From NCBI GenBank assembly GCA_913057725.1, contig CAJXOS010000020.1:1-61406 (forward strand): a stretch of 61,406 nucleotides of DNA. Direction: 5' to 3'. Under the pieces are notes generated by a model. The model worked only from the letters and a program-made list of their open reading frames with translations, was not told where the DNA came from and made no database searches. Each line of letters begins with the position of its first letter. Positions within the stretch are counted from its first letter, which is position 1. The DNA is from an uncultured Lewinella sp. (GTDB taxonomy: Bacteria > Bacteroidota > Bacteroidia > Chitinophagales > Saprospiraceae). The position numbers were made by a program, and so were the translations under genes. This document shows positions 29,361 through 38,679 of this stretch, one piece after another.

Positions 29361-29398
29361 AATTCGACTCTGGGTCTATCAAAATCTCCCCTCAGGCA

Positions 29399-30670
29399 AT
29401 GGCTAAGCCAATCATGACATCCTCTTCATTAATCAGTGTAGAACAGATTTATCAGGCGAAAGTCCGACTAAAAGGGATCGCTGATATTACACCTATGCTG
29501 TACAACTACCGCTTTTCCGAGCAGTATGATTGCTCTATTTGGCTAAAGCGCGAGGATATGCAAGTAGTACGCTCCTACAAGATTCGAGGGGCCTACAATA
29601 ATATGGCTACTATGACCGCAGAGCAGTTGAAAAACGGTGTGGTATGTGCTAGTGCTGGTAATCATGCCCAGGGTGTTGCCTTTGCGTGTCAGAAGATGCA
29701 AGTACACGGCAAGATCTTCATGCCCATTGTAACCCCCAAGCAAAAGGTAAACAAGGTCAAGCTCTTCGGAAAGGAGTTTGTCGAAGTAGTCTTGACTGGA
29801 GACACCTTCGATGATGCCAACGCTGAAGCACAATTGTGTGCAGAGGAAGAAGGCCGCGGGTACGTCCACCCATTCAATGATCGAGGAACGATAGCCGGAC
29901 AAGGCACCGTTGGTGTAGAGATTCTGGATAGCGCCACTGGCCCAATCGATTATATTTTCGTACCTGTCGGAGGAGGTGGCCTTGCCGCGGGGATCGGCAG
30001 TTATGTAAAACAGATTAGCCCCAAAACAAAAATCATCGGCGTTGAACCAGCCGGTGCCCCTGCAATGTACGAGAGCCTCATACAGGGAAGCCTCGTTAAT
30101 CTAGAGCATATTGATGCCTTCGTCGATGGGGCCGCAGTAAGGCAGGTCGGACAGAACACCTTTAATATTGTGCAGGAGGTAGTTGATGATTTACAGCTCG
30201 TTCCTGAGGGAAAGATCTGTAGCACTATTCTACAACTCTATAACGAAGAAGGTCTGGTGGTGGAGCCCGCGGGTGCACTCACGCTGGCGGTATTGGACCA
30301 ATACGCCGACGAAATCAAAGGGAAAAACGTGGTCGTTGTGGTCAGTGGCGGAAACAATGATATCACTCGAACCGAAGAAATCAAAGAACGAGCGCTACTC
30401 TACGAGGGTCTTAAGCACTATTTCATAATCCGCTTCCCACAACGTGCCGGTGCGTTGAGAGACTTCCTCAACAATGTACTCGGTCCTAATGATGATATCA
30501 CGCACTTCGAATACACGAAGAAGCACAACCGCGGATCAGGCCCTGCAATGGTTGGCATCCAGGTAAAGCAATCAGGTGATTATCAAAAATTAATTGCGCG
30601 AATGGATGAAAATCAAATTGATTATCAGACCATTAACGATCGCGAGATGCTCTTTGAACTACTTATTTAG
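29399..30670 (+). CDS. ilvA: Threonine dehydratase (ammonia-lyase), biosynthetic
   Basis: 423 aa. A PLP enzyme that deaminates threonine to 2-oxobutanoate, the entry to isoleucine. The PLP lysine is K61 in RSYKIRGAYNN; the phosphate-binding glycine loop is VPVGGGGLAAG near residues 190-200. The C-terminal ~90 residues (YFIIRFPQRAGALRDFL onward) form a single ACT-like domain, the place where isoleucine normally inhibits. The short length and single regulatory unit match the Gram-positive/Bacteroidota form rather than the two-unit form of E. coli. It follows ilvC on the same strand but a strong terminator lies between them. Confidence 0.94.
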   Translation: MAKPIMTSSSLISVEQIYQAKVRLKGIADITPMLYNYRFSEQYDCSIWLKREDMQVVRSYKIRGAYNNMATMTAEQLKNGVVCASAGNHAQGVAFACQKMQVHGKIFMPIVTPKQKVNKVKLFGKEFVEVVLTGDTFDDANAEAQLCAEEEGRGYVHPFNDRGTIAGQGTVGVEILDSATGPIDYIFVPVGGGGLAAGIGSYVKQISPKTKIIGVEPAGAPAMYESLIQGSLVNLEHIDAFVDGAAVRQVGQNTFNIVQEVVDDLQLVPEGKICSTILQLYNEEGLVVEPAGALTLAVLDQYADEIKGKNVVVVVSGGNNDITRTEEIKERALLYEGLKHYFIIRFPQRAGALRDFLNNVLGPNDDITHFEYTKKHNRGSGPAMVGIQVKQSGDYQKLIARMDENQIDYQTINDREMLFELLI

Positions 30671-30752
30671 ACAGGGTGGTGCAACCTTGCTTTTCTGGGC
30701 TGGTCTTTATTGTTGTATTTCATTTCTAACCACACACTACAACTCCTCAGCA

Positions 30753-31487
30753 ATGAAAACCTGGTTGAATCTAGCAGTTTTATTTTTCTTCGCTACAACC
30801 CCCTTTATCCAAGCCCAAAAATGGTGGGGCCGCGGTGTCGACGGCGAAGGACCACGTGTAGAAAAAGATATGAACATCGATGATTTCGAGGGAATCCGCC
30901 TGACAATCAATGCCGATGTTTACCTAACTCCTGGCCGCTCACAATCGGTACGCATCTCTGCTCAGCAAAACATCATCGACCTGATCGAAACCGATGTTGA
31001 CGGTGGCATTTGGAAGATCAGCACCGAAGAGAACCTAGATGATCACTCCAAGATCAAAATCTACATCACCGCAGAGCAAATGAACTACGTAAAGCTTAGT
31101 GGCTCTGGTGACATCTATACAGAAGGCACTTTCGAGAACACTGGTAATACCGTTGAAGTCGGTGTTTCAGGTTCCGGCGACTTACAGTTCCGCACCAATG
31201 CACGTAGTATTGAAGCTGGGATCAGCGGTTCTGGCGATATTGAATTGGACGGAAGTGCCGATAGCATTGACGTAGGCATATCTGGCTCTGGCGATATTGA
31301 CGCTATCGATCTAACCGCACGCAACTGCCAAGTTCGCATCTCTGGTTCAGGTACCGCCAAAGTGCATGCAACCCAAGACCTCAATGTACGCGTTTCAGGC
31401 TCTGGCGATGTTTACTACCGCGGCAAGCCTAACGTACAATCCCGCATAAGTGGCTCTGGTGACTTAGAGTCTGTTAGCGGCCGATAA
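30753..31487 (+). CDS. Head-GIN domain (DUF2807) exported protein
   Basis: 244 aa from ATG 30753, chosen because a signal peptide (MKTWLNLAV to PFIQAQ) begins there. The open frame extends upstream into ilvA. The body is a right-handed repeat fold with seven SGSG motifs (SGSGDIYTEG, SGSGDLQF, SGSGDIELDG and so on), each about 20-25 residues apart, as expected for the DUF2807 'putative auto-transporter adhesin, head GIN' domain. Function is unknown in general; it is probably held at the periplasm or cell surface. It lies 82 bp after ilvA and is followed by a strong terminator. Confidence 0.88.
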   Translation: MKTWLNLAVLFFFATTPFIQAQKWWGRGVDGEGPRVEKDMNIDDFEGIRLTINADVYLTPGRSQSVRISAQQNIIDLIETDVDGGIWKISTEENLDDHSKIKIYITAEQMNYVKLSGSGDIYTEGTFENTGNTVEVGVSGSGDLQFRTNARSIEAGISGSGDIELDGSADSIDVGISGSGDIDAIDLTARNCQVRISGSGTAKVHATQDLNVRVSGSGDVYYRGKPNVQSRISGSGDLESVSGR

Positions 31488-31528
31488 GAAATAGTCGACC
31501 CGACAAAAGATGAAATGGCATTTTTGAG

Positions 31529-31575
31529 GAAGACGGTAGCTGGCTTTAATCGAGCAGACTACCGTCTTCTTTTTT
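31529..31575 (+). terminator. Intrinsic terminator after the head-GIN gene
   Basis: Perfect 11-bp stem GAAGACGGTAG / CTACCGTCTTC (31529-31539, 31559-31569) followed by six T. It lies between convergent genes. Confidence 0.88.
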
Positions 31576-31595
31576 GGCGTTCTGTAACCCGTAAA

Positions 31596-32105
31596 CTATT
31601 CCTCTTCAACGCCTATACTAATCTGTCTTTGTAGCCCCTGGTATTCGTCATCAGACTCACCATCAGCATCCCAATCAAGGAAAGTACGAAAGGCGGCTCT
31701 CCCCTCTCCTACCTTGACCAAGTATTGATAAGTAGCCTCTGGCTCAATAAGGACTAGCGTATCCCCAAAGGTATTCCACATACCGCGGCTTTGATCCACA
31801 ATTCCACCATTTAGATTGCGGTGGACACGACGGAATTTCTGATCAGGCTGAAAGTACCATACTGGAGGCTCCATATTGAAAACATCCTTCCAGAGCGCTT
31901 CCGTCAGAGATTCCGTCCGAAAAGTATCAAGACCATCAGCAGAATTAACTGCTACATTGATTTGAAAGGTCTGCCAAGTACCTTGCAAAGCAGCTTTGAG
32001 GTCTACTTCCTCTTCTTCTGTTGCTTGACTCGATTGATCTTGTTGGCACGAGAATAGTGTTCCTAACATTAAGATTGCGAACAAGAATGGTGAAATATAT
32101 TTCAT
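31596..32105 (-). CDS. Lipocalin-like lipoprotein of unknown function
   Basis: 169 aa from ATG 32105, chosen because it begins a lipoprotein signal (MKYISPFLF to TLFSC, lipidation Cys about residue 20). After an acidic linker, LQGTWQTFQI opens a small beta-rich domain with YFQPDQKFRRV and GMWNTFGDTLVL, the pattern of lipocalin-like (DUF4488/DUF5004-type) Bacteroidota lipoproteins. The last residues are acidic (GVEEE). Ligand and role are unknown. It faces the head-GIN gene across a shared terminator. Confidence 0.7.
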   Translation of the reverse strand: MKYISPFLFAILMLGTLFSCQQDQSSQATEEEEVDLKAALQGTWQTFQINVAVNSADGLDTFRTESLTEALWKDVFNMEPPVWYFQPDQKFRRVHRNLNGGIVDQSRGMWNTFGDTLVLIEPEATYQYLVKVGEGRAAFRTFLDWDADGESDDEYQGLQRQISIGVEEE

Positions 32106-32270
32106 AGTCAGACCCTTTATTTTTAAGCGTCTAAAGGTACATAAGCGACTGGAATAATCACCAAACCTCAATTGTCTTTTACGTACTTACTAATGCTAAT
32201 AGCTCGTTTAGGATAAATACCGCTCTTTCAAACAATTACGTTCTGAGCTCTAAATCTGTCGAGGCCAAAC

Positions 32271-32302
32271 TTGGCACACCGTCATATTTTTCCGTATCTT
32301 AG
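32271..32302 (+). promoter_or_regulatory. Putative promoter before the CBM-like gene
   Basis: TTG at 32271 and TATCTTAG at 32295-32302 (consensus TAnnTTTG, one mismatch), 21 bases apart. Confidence 0.35.
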
Positions 32303-32345
32303 CTACGATTTTTTTCCTATCCTATTTATAGTTAAGGCTGATGAC

Positions 32346-32379
32346 GTAATAGCAAAGTACAGGTTTGTATTGCTATTAC
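32346..32379 (+). ncRNA. Candidate structured leader element or small RNA
   Basis: GTAATAGCAA (32346-32355) pairs perfectly with TTGCTATTAC (32370-32379). Inside the loop TACA and TGTA form a second short stem, giving a two-part helix. No T-run follows, so it is not a simple terminator. No known riboswitch class is recognised. It lies about 190 bases before the downstream ATG. Confidence 0.3.
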
Positions 32380-32568
32380 CTGAGGAGAGTTTGCCAGTGT
32401 GTACACTAGTAAGCTGAGAAATGCGGTAAGCCCTAGCGCTCTATCTACCCTACATCATCAAGCTTTTGACAGAACCAACTGTTACGGATATCTCACCGAT
32501 AGCCCGTGCTATAGAGGTGTAGCTATCACATAAGACATATTTGCTTTTTTAACCAAAAATTGATTCAG

Positions 32569-33291
32569 ATGAAGCAATTGTACTTTCTTGTAATTTTTGC
32601 AGTTTTTGCGGCTCCTTTGATGGGCCAAGTTGAAGTAACTTTCAGTGTAGACATGAGCGTAACTGCTCCAGATGCTGCTGGTGTATTTGCTACCGGTAAC
32701 TGGATGGATGATGCTGGACTTGGGGGTGAATGGCAGGAGCCAGGTTCCAACATGGACGCAGCTTTGACGGACGGCGACGGTGACGGTGTTTTCACCCTTA
32801 CGGTAATGCTTCCTGATGGTGACTACCAATTTAAGTACGCTAACGGTAGCGGATGGCCTAATGGCGAAGCTGGCGGTGGCGGAGACAACTACCAGGCTGA
32901 CCTTTCTGGCTGTGGTGGTGTTGACAATGGTTTTGGTGGTTTCAACCGTACCTTCACTGTTGCAGGTAGCGCTATGACGTTGACTACTTACGAGTTCAAC
33001 TCTTGTAATGAGAGTACTATCGCTAGTACAGAGAACGTGTCTACTTTGGGCGGTCTAATGGTTGCTCCAAACCCTGCTACTGACGTAGTAAACATCTCTT
33101 TCAGCAACGACAACAACGCAGAGCACACCGTAAGCCTCTATGCCTTGACTGGCCAGTTGCTAGAGCAGGTTCAGTTGGGTACTGATCGTAACGTATCTAT
33201 TGACGTTACTGCTTATCCTACTGGCATGTACTTGCTACAGTTCACTAACGAACTAGGCGAGCGTGGAACGCAAAAGCTAATGATCAAGTAA
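32569..33291 (+). CDS. Secreted carbohydrate-binding-like protein with type A T9SS sorting domain
   Basis: 240 aa. Signal peptide MKQLYFLVI to APLMGQ. Residues 21-145 form one beta-sandwich whose spacing (VTFSVDMSV, GVFATGNW, DGDGDGVFTLTVMLPDGDYQFKYANG) resembles starch-binding E-set/CBM20-48-type modules. The aromatic positions W in ATGNWMDD, W in GGEWQEP and FKYANGSGW are plausible sugar-contact sites, but binding is unproven. Residues about 165-240 are a Por_Secre_tail (VAPNPATDVVNISF, GMYLLQF) for T9SS export. There is no catalytic domain, so it is a stand-alone binding protein. Codon use is very uniform (GCT, GGT), suggesting high expression. Confidence 0.82.
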   Translation: MKQLYFLVIFAVFAAPLMGQVEVTFSVDMSVTAPDAAGVFATGNWMDDAGLGGEWQEPGSNMDAALTDGDGDGVFTLTVMLPDGDYQFKYANGSGWPNGEAGGGGDNYQADLSGCGGVDNGFGGFNRTFTVAGSAMTLTTYEFNSCNESTIASTENVSTLGGLMVAPNPATDVVNISFSNDNNAEHTVSLYALTGQLLEQVQLGTDRNVSIDVTAYPTGMYLLQFTNELGERGTQKLMIK

Positions 33292-33315
33292 TCTACTGAT
33301 CATTGAAAAAACATT

Positions 33316-33354
33316 AGGGCTGGTGCACTGAAGTGTGCCAGCCCTTTCTTTTTT
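33316..33354. terminator. Intrinsic terminator, probably bidirectional
   Basis: A stem of about 13 bp (AGGGCTGGTGCAC / GTGTGCCAGCCCT, with G-T wobbles), TGAA loop and flanking T-run on the plus side; A-run on the left gives a T-run for the minus strand. Confidence 0.88.
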
Positions 33355-33362
33355 GAGACTTA

Positions 33363-34535
33363 CTATTTCTGTTGAACAACTACCTCTTTTTGCTCCCCAC
33401 TCGTCGTCATAACCCGCAATTGCACTGATTCTTGATCCAGAAATGGGTAATCAGATAAGTAGAGTTCACATTCACTTCCGAAGGATTCTACATCAGCTCC
33501 TTCTACCTCCAACACCCGATCACCATACTTCAAGCCTTTTTGCTCTGCATCGGAGTTTTTGGCTACCCACTTTATGAGGTATTGTCCATCTATTTTGGCA
33601 ATGGAAAAGCTCGGTCTTTCTTTAGGGATCGAAACTGGATTATTAGAATAGGCCTGATAATAATAGGCCTTGTTCAGGTAATCAATAGTGAGCATACCGT
33701 ATTCCAGTAGCCCGCTACCAAACCTTGGAGCAGATTTTTTTGAGAGATCTGTATAGGAGTTTGAATATGTCACATTTCCGATAGCTACTTCATCAACGGG
33801 TGTGCTATACCTGGATTCTGCATTTAGATTTTTACCGGAAACGCCGAAAGAGAATACCCCCTCATAGGTTAAAACCTCAGTCTCTTCGTCTTGCAATTGT
33901 TGTTGCGACTCACTGGATTGAAAACTGAACCAATCCCGAGACCCCGAATCAAGCTCGATATAACGACTCTTGCCATTGATATCAACATTCAAGCTCGGTA
34001 AACCTCGTTTGCTAATTTTCATTTTCCGCCTGGCATCTTCTTGTAGCACTAGATTAGATGCTTGGTTGGTGATGCGTAAGGTCATTTTAGAATAATCGAA
34101 TTGCAATAACACATCTTTTAATAGATTTCTACCTATCATTCCGTCAAGGCCAAAACAGCGGTTGGGATAGGATGCGTAACTGTCGGACACAATAGCTTCG
34201 CTGTTGGTAATTGTCCAATTACCGATTGTTAGAGCAGGTACATTAACAATGTCAAACGTTTTAGTTATTTGACTGATGTCAGAGACTTTAATGGTTGAGG
34301 CTACAGCCAGTCCTTCTCTTTTTTTGACACCATCAGAAACGGTAAGAAAACCTCCGGTATCCAGCACGAAATCATACGTTACTCCAGCAATCACTACAGG
34401 TACCACAATGGCACCTTTCACAAGCTTAAATGGTACCGATCCCGTATCAATCGGTACACTTGGGACAGTTTGTTTCACCGAGGAACAGCCTGCCAAAATC
34501 AGCAGGCACATTAGCGCGCATAAAATTCTCTTCAT
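33363..34535 (-). CDS. Retropepsin-like aspartic protease lipoprotein with C-terminal PDZ domain
   Basis: 390 aa from ATG 34535, chosen for its lipoprotein signal (LLILAGC). Two aspartic-protease half-sites are visible: YDFVLDTGGFLTV near residue 60 and SRYIELDSGSRDWF near 200, so the active site can form within one chain as in two-lobed pepsin-like enzymes. Residues about 290-390 are a PDZ domain (IDGQYLIKWVAKNSDAEQKGL, GDRVLEVEG). Lipidation puts it at the periplasmic face of the inner or outer membrane. Related DTG/PDZ proteins are frequent but little studied in Bacteroidota. Substrate unknown. It lies just upstream (51 bp) of the start-to-stop junction with the 1293-aa gene's end. Confidence 0.83.
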   Translation of the reverse strand: MKRILCALMCLLILAGCSSVKQTVPSVPIDTGSVPFKLVKGAIVVPVVIAGVTYDFVLDTGGFLTVSDGVKKREGLAVASTIKVSDISQITKTFDIVNVPALTIGNWTITNSEAIVSDSYASYPNRCFGLDGMIGRNLLKDVLLQFDYSKMTLRITNQASNLVLQEDARRKMKISKRGLPSLNVDINGKSRYIELDSGSRDWFSFQSSESQQQLQDEETEVLTYEGVFSFGVSGKNLNAESRYSTPVDEVAIGNVTYSNSYTDLSKKSAPRFGSGLLEYGMLTIDYLNKAYYYQAYSNNPVSIPKERPSFSIAKIDGQYLIKWVAKNSDAEQKGLKYGDRVLEVEGADVESFGSECELYLSDYPFLDQESVQLRVMTTSGEQKEVVVQQK

Positions 34536-34585
34536 TTCATTAACTATTGAGATCAAACCCCTTCCCTGAAAGATGAGTTTCCTCT

Positions 34586-37500
34586 CTATCGTAGCAGGGT
34601 GACATTTCCACGAGCACGGTATTCTTCACCGCCGAAGCATCGTACCTCTAAATAATAACCATATACATCGGGTGCCAGTGCACGCCCGCGATAAGTACCA
34701 TCCCATCCTTCGGATTGACTACGGGACTCAAACACCTGTTCACCCCAGCGATCATAGATGGTGAAGTAGAATTCGTCGATCACGTTCCCCTCAACAAAGA
34801 GGACATCATTCAAGTCATCATCATTGGGGCTAAAGGCATTCGGGACGAAAATGTAAGGGTCAATACATGGAGAATCAAACATAAACAAAAGCACATTAGC
34901 CTGATTCGAGCATCCGTTCCCATCAACAATCGTGAGGGTGTAGAGTGTCGTCTCTTCAGGACTAGCAATAGGGTCGGGAATGTCCGTTGCACTTAGCCCT
35001 ACCGCTGGGCTCCAATTATAAGTATAGGTAGGATCCACCGTTCCCAGTAGTTGTACTGATTCTCCGGGGCGCAAAGTATCCTGCTCGGGAATAATAGATA
35101 ATGGAGGCTGGAATTGGAAAACACTGATGATTACAAATGTGTCTAACGTACAGCCAAAATCATTCTCAATCGCAACAGTTATAGCTCCCGTTTCCATTGG
35201 ATTTACTAGAACCGTATTAGTTCCTTGTCCCTCTACAATGGCTTCAATCGGTTGCCACTGGAAACTTGTGAGTGGCGTTTCGCTTAGATTGATCACCTCA
35301 AGTTCTAGCGTATCACTTACGCAAATTGAAGAATTGCCGGAAAGTTCTACCTCAATGGCTCGACTATCAATATTGACCGAATCTCGTATTGTACATCCGT
35401 TTTCATCTGTAAGCTGCACATAGAAGGTGGAATTCCCATCGAGTGCAACCATTTGAGTTTCTCCTGTTCCTAGAGGTTCGGTAAAATCACTATTACCTGA
35501 CCAAACGTAGGTAAGGTCTTGACTGCTATCCACAAAAAGGAGCCAGTCATCTTCACAGGTAACGGTATCTTGCGTTAGGGAATAAGAGATCGGAGGTGCA
35601 ATTGTGACCATAACTGTTCCTGTACGCTCACAAACACCTGCAGCATCAGACACCGTAACGGAGTAAGTTGTGTTTTCAGTAGGTGTTGCGATCGGACTCA
35701 CCGCCGTGCTATCGTTCAAACTAATTCCGGGTGACCATATATACTCATAGATTGGACTACCACTTGGGTTCAGCGCAACATTTTCCCCAGGACAAAGGAC
35801 CAAGTCTTCTGGAAGATCCAATTCAATCAAGTTGATATTGATGACATTTTGAATACTATCTACGCAACCATTTTCAGCGAATGTAACCAGGGTTACCGGG
35901 ATAATTTGGGAGCTATCACCCATCCACATCTGTTCTGGACCAGAGAAAGCTTCTCCACCAATTGTCCATTCCCAAGCCACAATCGCTGTATTATTGGCAG
36001 TTGTATTGTCACTGAGCACTACCGTGGCCGTTTCTCCACACTCCTCATACATCCAGGTAAAATCAGGTTGAATTTGCCCACCGTCCACCACCTCGACATC
36101 TATAGTGAACGTCTCTGAGCAGTCTAGGTAATCCGGTAAGGATACCGTCACCTGATAGGAGCCCGGCGCGCTATATTTGTAGTCTACCATTGCGCCAGAT
36201 GCGGAGGCATCCGGATTAGCTGGATCACCAAAATTCCATTGATAGAGATTAGCGGAGCCCTCATTGGCGGTAAATAGGACGGTATTCCCACTGCACTGAC
36301 TTACCTCGAAATCTACTCCAAAATCACTAATATCAACTGCTGTAACTAGTACGGTATCTAATGAGGTACAACCAAACTGGTTTTCTGTCAGAACAGTATA
36401 TACTTGGGTACCAGCTTCCGCCGGCTGCACTTCTGGATTTGGGGTACCTTGTCCTGTAACAATCTGAGGTGCAGGTTCCCATTGATAGGAAAGGACATCC
36501 ACAGGGTCTAGATTGGCAATCGCCAAAAACAGGCTTTCGCCTAAACAGAGCCCTGTGTCCTGAGTGACTAACTGCAAATTCACTGCCTGGCTATTGACAA
36601 CCACGGAGTCTGCTAGCTCACATCCTGCAGGGTCAACAACCAATAGATAATATGTCTGTTCACCAATGAGTGATACATCGATTACTGCACCTTCACCTAA
36701 GCTCGGGTTGAAATCTGGTTCTTCTGACCAGATGTAGCGAATACCAGTATTACTTGAAGCTTCGAGCCTGACGGTTTCTTCACAAGTAGTAAAATCAGAG
36801 GTAAGATCAACTTGGAGCGGTTCACTAACAACCACTGTGATCTGACGATCTGCAGTACAACCTGATGTGGGATCAGTCAATAACAAATCATAAGTCGTTG
36901 TTTCGTCAGGGCTCGCTTCTGGATTGGGGCTATTCGGATCATCCAGACTTTCCGGCGGTGACCATTGATAATCCAAACTGGCGATAAATATTGGATTGAG
37001 ATTGATGTTTTCTCCGGGGCATATCAAAACGGTATCCGCGGACAAAGTCTCTCGAATAAACTCCACCTCTGTCAAGGCTGTAGCGGTGCCGTTTTGACAC
37101 CCATTTTCAGCGGTCAACAGGAGTTCAATGGTATATTCGCCCTGCGCCGTAATAATCAGTTCAGGGGAAGGATCGTTACTAAATACCATTCCATTAATTG
37201 TCCACTCCCAACTAGTAATAGTCGAGAGTTCATCAACAGACAGATCGTTAATTTGTAGAACTAAGCTATCCCCGCAGCTCAAGGTATCAAGGCTAAATGC
37301 AGGGTTAAGAGTTAACGGAAGTAATTGGATTTGCTGGTTGAAGGTATCTGCGCAGTTGCCTCCTGGCTCGGCGATTAAAGTAATATCATAGAGTCCGGTA
37401 TCCGGGAAAGTGAAGGTGGGATTAATTTCTGTGGTAGTTCCCAGTGGATTATCTGGGTCACCAAAGATCCATAAGAAATTTTCTGTCCCTAAGCTTTCAT

Positions 37501-38467
37501 TAAACATGCTGACCTCCAGTCCATCGCATTGTAGTTCTGGAGCCAGAAAGGCTGCAGTGGTGCTCCCGCAGATACCCACATTGTATTGAAAATCGCGACG
37601 AGAGGTGGAGATCAGTTCTCCATCGCGATATTCCTCAGCACAGATGCCTACCACAAATTGCCCAACCGTATTGGGCACCCCTGTTAATAGCCCTGTTTGA
37701 CTATTAATAGCCAAGGGAACTCCTCCGGGAAGCCCATTGAGCATGTTTGCGGTATTATAAGGGGGATCATTCCAGGTAACCTCTTGGTATGGAGGTGGAT
37801 TAGGTGGCTGTGGTCTAGGTATGTTCGGGGTAGCTCCTTCCAAGGGGGTACACAAGCGGTAAACGATACTATCTCCATCAGCGTCAATCGCCGATTGATC
37901 AAAGATGATGGGTTCATTTGCACATATGTACAACGGAGGCCATTGTAAGAACTCTGCGCTACTGTTGCATTCTTGCAATGCTCGTTCTGTAATGGTCACC
38001 CCATAGGTAGCTCCTGTTGCTAACGGTTCCACAATATTGGCGATCGTAAAGTTCCGGCAACAACGTTGATAAGCCAGTTGATAACCTCCAGGTCGCGGCA
38101 AAAGCTCCACTACTGTGCGATAGGTAGTTGTATGAACACAGACATCAGGTGGAACGACTAAGCATTCATCCGTCAAGGTAGGAGCAAGGGTATCATCACC
38201 CATTAAATCCACTCGTATATCCTGTAGTAAGACATTATTCACATCAAATACCCCAATGGACGCCGGATCATCAAAATAGGCATCAGGGTTACCATTCTCA
38301 CAGTCCCTATAAATAGTCAGTCGAATTTCATACTGGTTATTACCCAAACAGGTATACCCCATTTCCCCTCCTACAATATGAGTGGCCTTCAGCGGAGTGG
38401 CAGCAAAAAGCAGAAGGAAGGAAACAAAGCAATAGAGAAATCGACGAAGTGTGAGTGGCGAACGCAA
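34586..38467 (-). CDS. 1293-aa secreted PKD-type protein with type B T9SS sorting domain
   Basis: The only early start is TTG at 38467; an in-frame TAG lies seven codons upstream and the first ATG is beyond the signal peptide. Signal peptide about residues 1-28 (RRFLYCFVSFLLLF). Residues 29-300 form the N-terminal domain common in such proteins (THIVGGEMGYTC, YRDCENG, CCRN, DADGDS, GVPNTVGQFVVGICAEEY). Then a ~410-residue set of PKD/Ig-like domains occurs twice (about 305-710 and 715-1125; FGDPDNP versus FGDPANP, WEWTI, CPGEN, TCEE/TCED). The end is the CHU_C sorting domain (PNAFSPNDDDLND, YDRWGE, GWDGTYRGR). Cell-surface adhesin or matrix role is inferred. Confidence 0.88.
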   Translation of the reverse strand: MRSPLTLRRFLYCFVSFLLLFAATPLKATHIVGGEMGYTCLGNNQYEIRLTIYRDCENGNPDAYFDDPASIGVFDVNNVLLQDIRVDLMGDDTLAPTLTDECLVVPPDVCVHTTTYRTVVELLPRPGGYQLAYQRCCRNFTIANIVEPLATGATYGVTITERALQECNSSAEFLQWPPLYICANEPIIFDQSAIDADGDSIVYRLCTPLEGATPNIPRPQPPNPPPYQEVTWNDPPYNTANMLNGLPGGVPLAINSQTGLLTGVPNTVGQFVVGICAEEYRDGELISTSRRDFQYNVGICGSTTAAFLAPELQCDGLEVSMFNESLGTENFLWIFGDPDNPLGTTTEINPTFTFPDTGLYDITLIAEPGGNCADTFNQQIQLLPLTLNPAFSLDTLSCGDSLVLQINDLSVDELSTITSWEWTINGMVFSNDPSPELIITAQGEYTIELLLTAENGCQNGTATALTEVEFIRETLSADTVLICPGENINLNPIFIASLDYQWSPPESLDDPNSPNPEASPDETTTYDLLLTDPTSGCTADRQITVVVSEPLQVDLTSDFTTCEETVRLEASSNTGIRYIWSEEPDFNPSLGEGAVIDVSLIGEQTYYLLVVDPAGCELADSVVVNSQAVNLQLVTQDTGLCLGESLFLAIANLDPVDVLSYQWEPAPQIVTGQGTPNPEVQPAEAGTQVYTVLTENQFGCTSLDTVLVTAVDISDFGVDFEVSQCSGNTVLFTANEGSANLYQWNFGDPANPDASASGAMVDYKYSAPGSYQVTVSLPDYLDCSETFTIDVEVVDGGQIQPDFTWMYEECGETATVVLSDNTTANNTAIVAWEWTIGGEAFSGPEQMWMGDSSQIIPVTLVTFAENGCVDSIQNVININLIELDLPEDLVLCPGENVALNPSGSPIYEYIWSPGISLNDSTAVSPIATPTENTTYSVTVSDAAGVCERTGTVMVTIAPPISYSLTQDTVTCEDDWLLFVDSSQDLTYVWSGNSDFTEPLGTGETQMVALDGNSTFYVQLTDENGCTIRDSVNIDSRAIEVELSGNSSICVSDTLELEVINLSETPLTSFQWQPIEAIVEGQGTNTVLVNPMETGAITVAIENDFGCTLDTFVIISVFQFQPPLSIIPEQDTLRPGESVQLLGTVDPTYTYNWSPAVGLSATDIPDPIASPEETTLYTLTIVDGNGCSNQANVLLFMFDSPCIDPYIFVPNAFSPNDDDLNDVLFVEGNVIDEFYFTIYDRWGEQVFESRSQSEGWDGTYRGRALAPDVYGYYLEVRCFGGEEYRARGNVTLLR

Positions 38468-38613
38468 AGGCTTAGTATTTGCATCCTAAGTTAGAAAAGA
38501 ATTTTCTGATAAGAAACCCTACTAGAAATGGTTTAGTCAGGAGCAGCGCATTTGTACCAAGCGATGACACTTATGCCAAGGGCCATTAATGGCTAAAGTA
38601 TCTTCCAAAACAT

Positions 38614-38650
38614 AAAAAGGGAGCAGCTCTGTCGTTAGAACTGCTCCCCT
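38614..38650 (-). terminator. Intrinsic terminator after the OmpA/TSP3 gene
   Basis: On the minus strand GGGAGCAG pairs with CTGCTCCC (14-base loop) and is followed by TTTTT. It sits 30 bases after the stop codon at 38680. Confidence 0.85.
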
Positions 38651-38679
38651 TCCCTATCGGTCAATAGTCACCGTTAGTC

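Larger units (their letters stand above)
32106..32568. other. 463-bp intergenic region with structured leader
   Basis: No protein gene is evident on either strand. It contains a promoter-like pair (32271-32302), a strong bipartite hairpin (32346-32379) and a short palindrome AGTGTGTACACT just after it (near 32395-32406). This implies a leader of about 250 bases before the 240-aa T9SS protein, or a separate small RNA. Confidence 0.45.
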
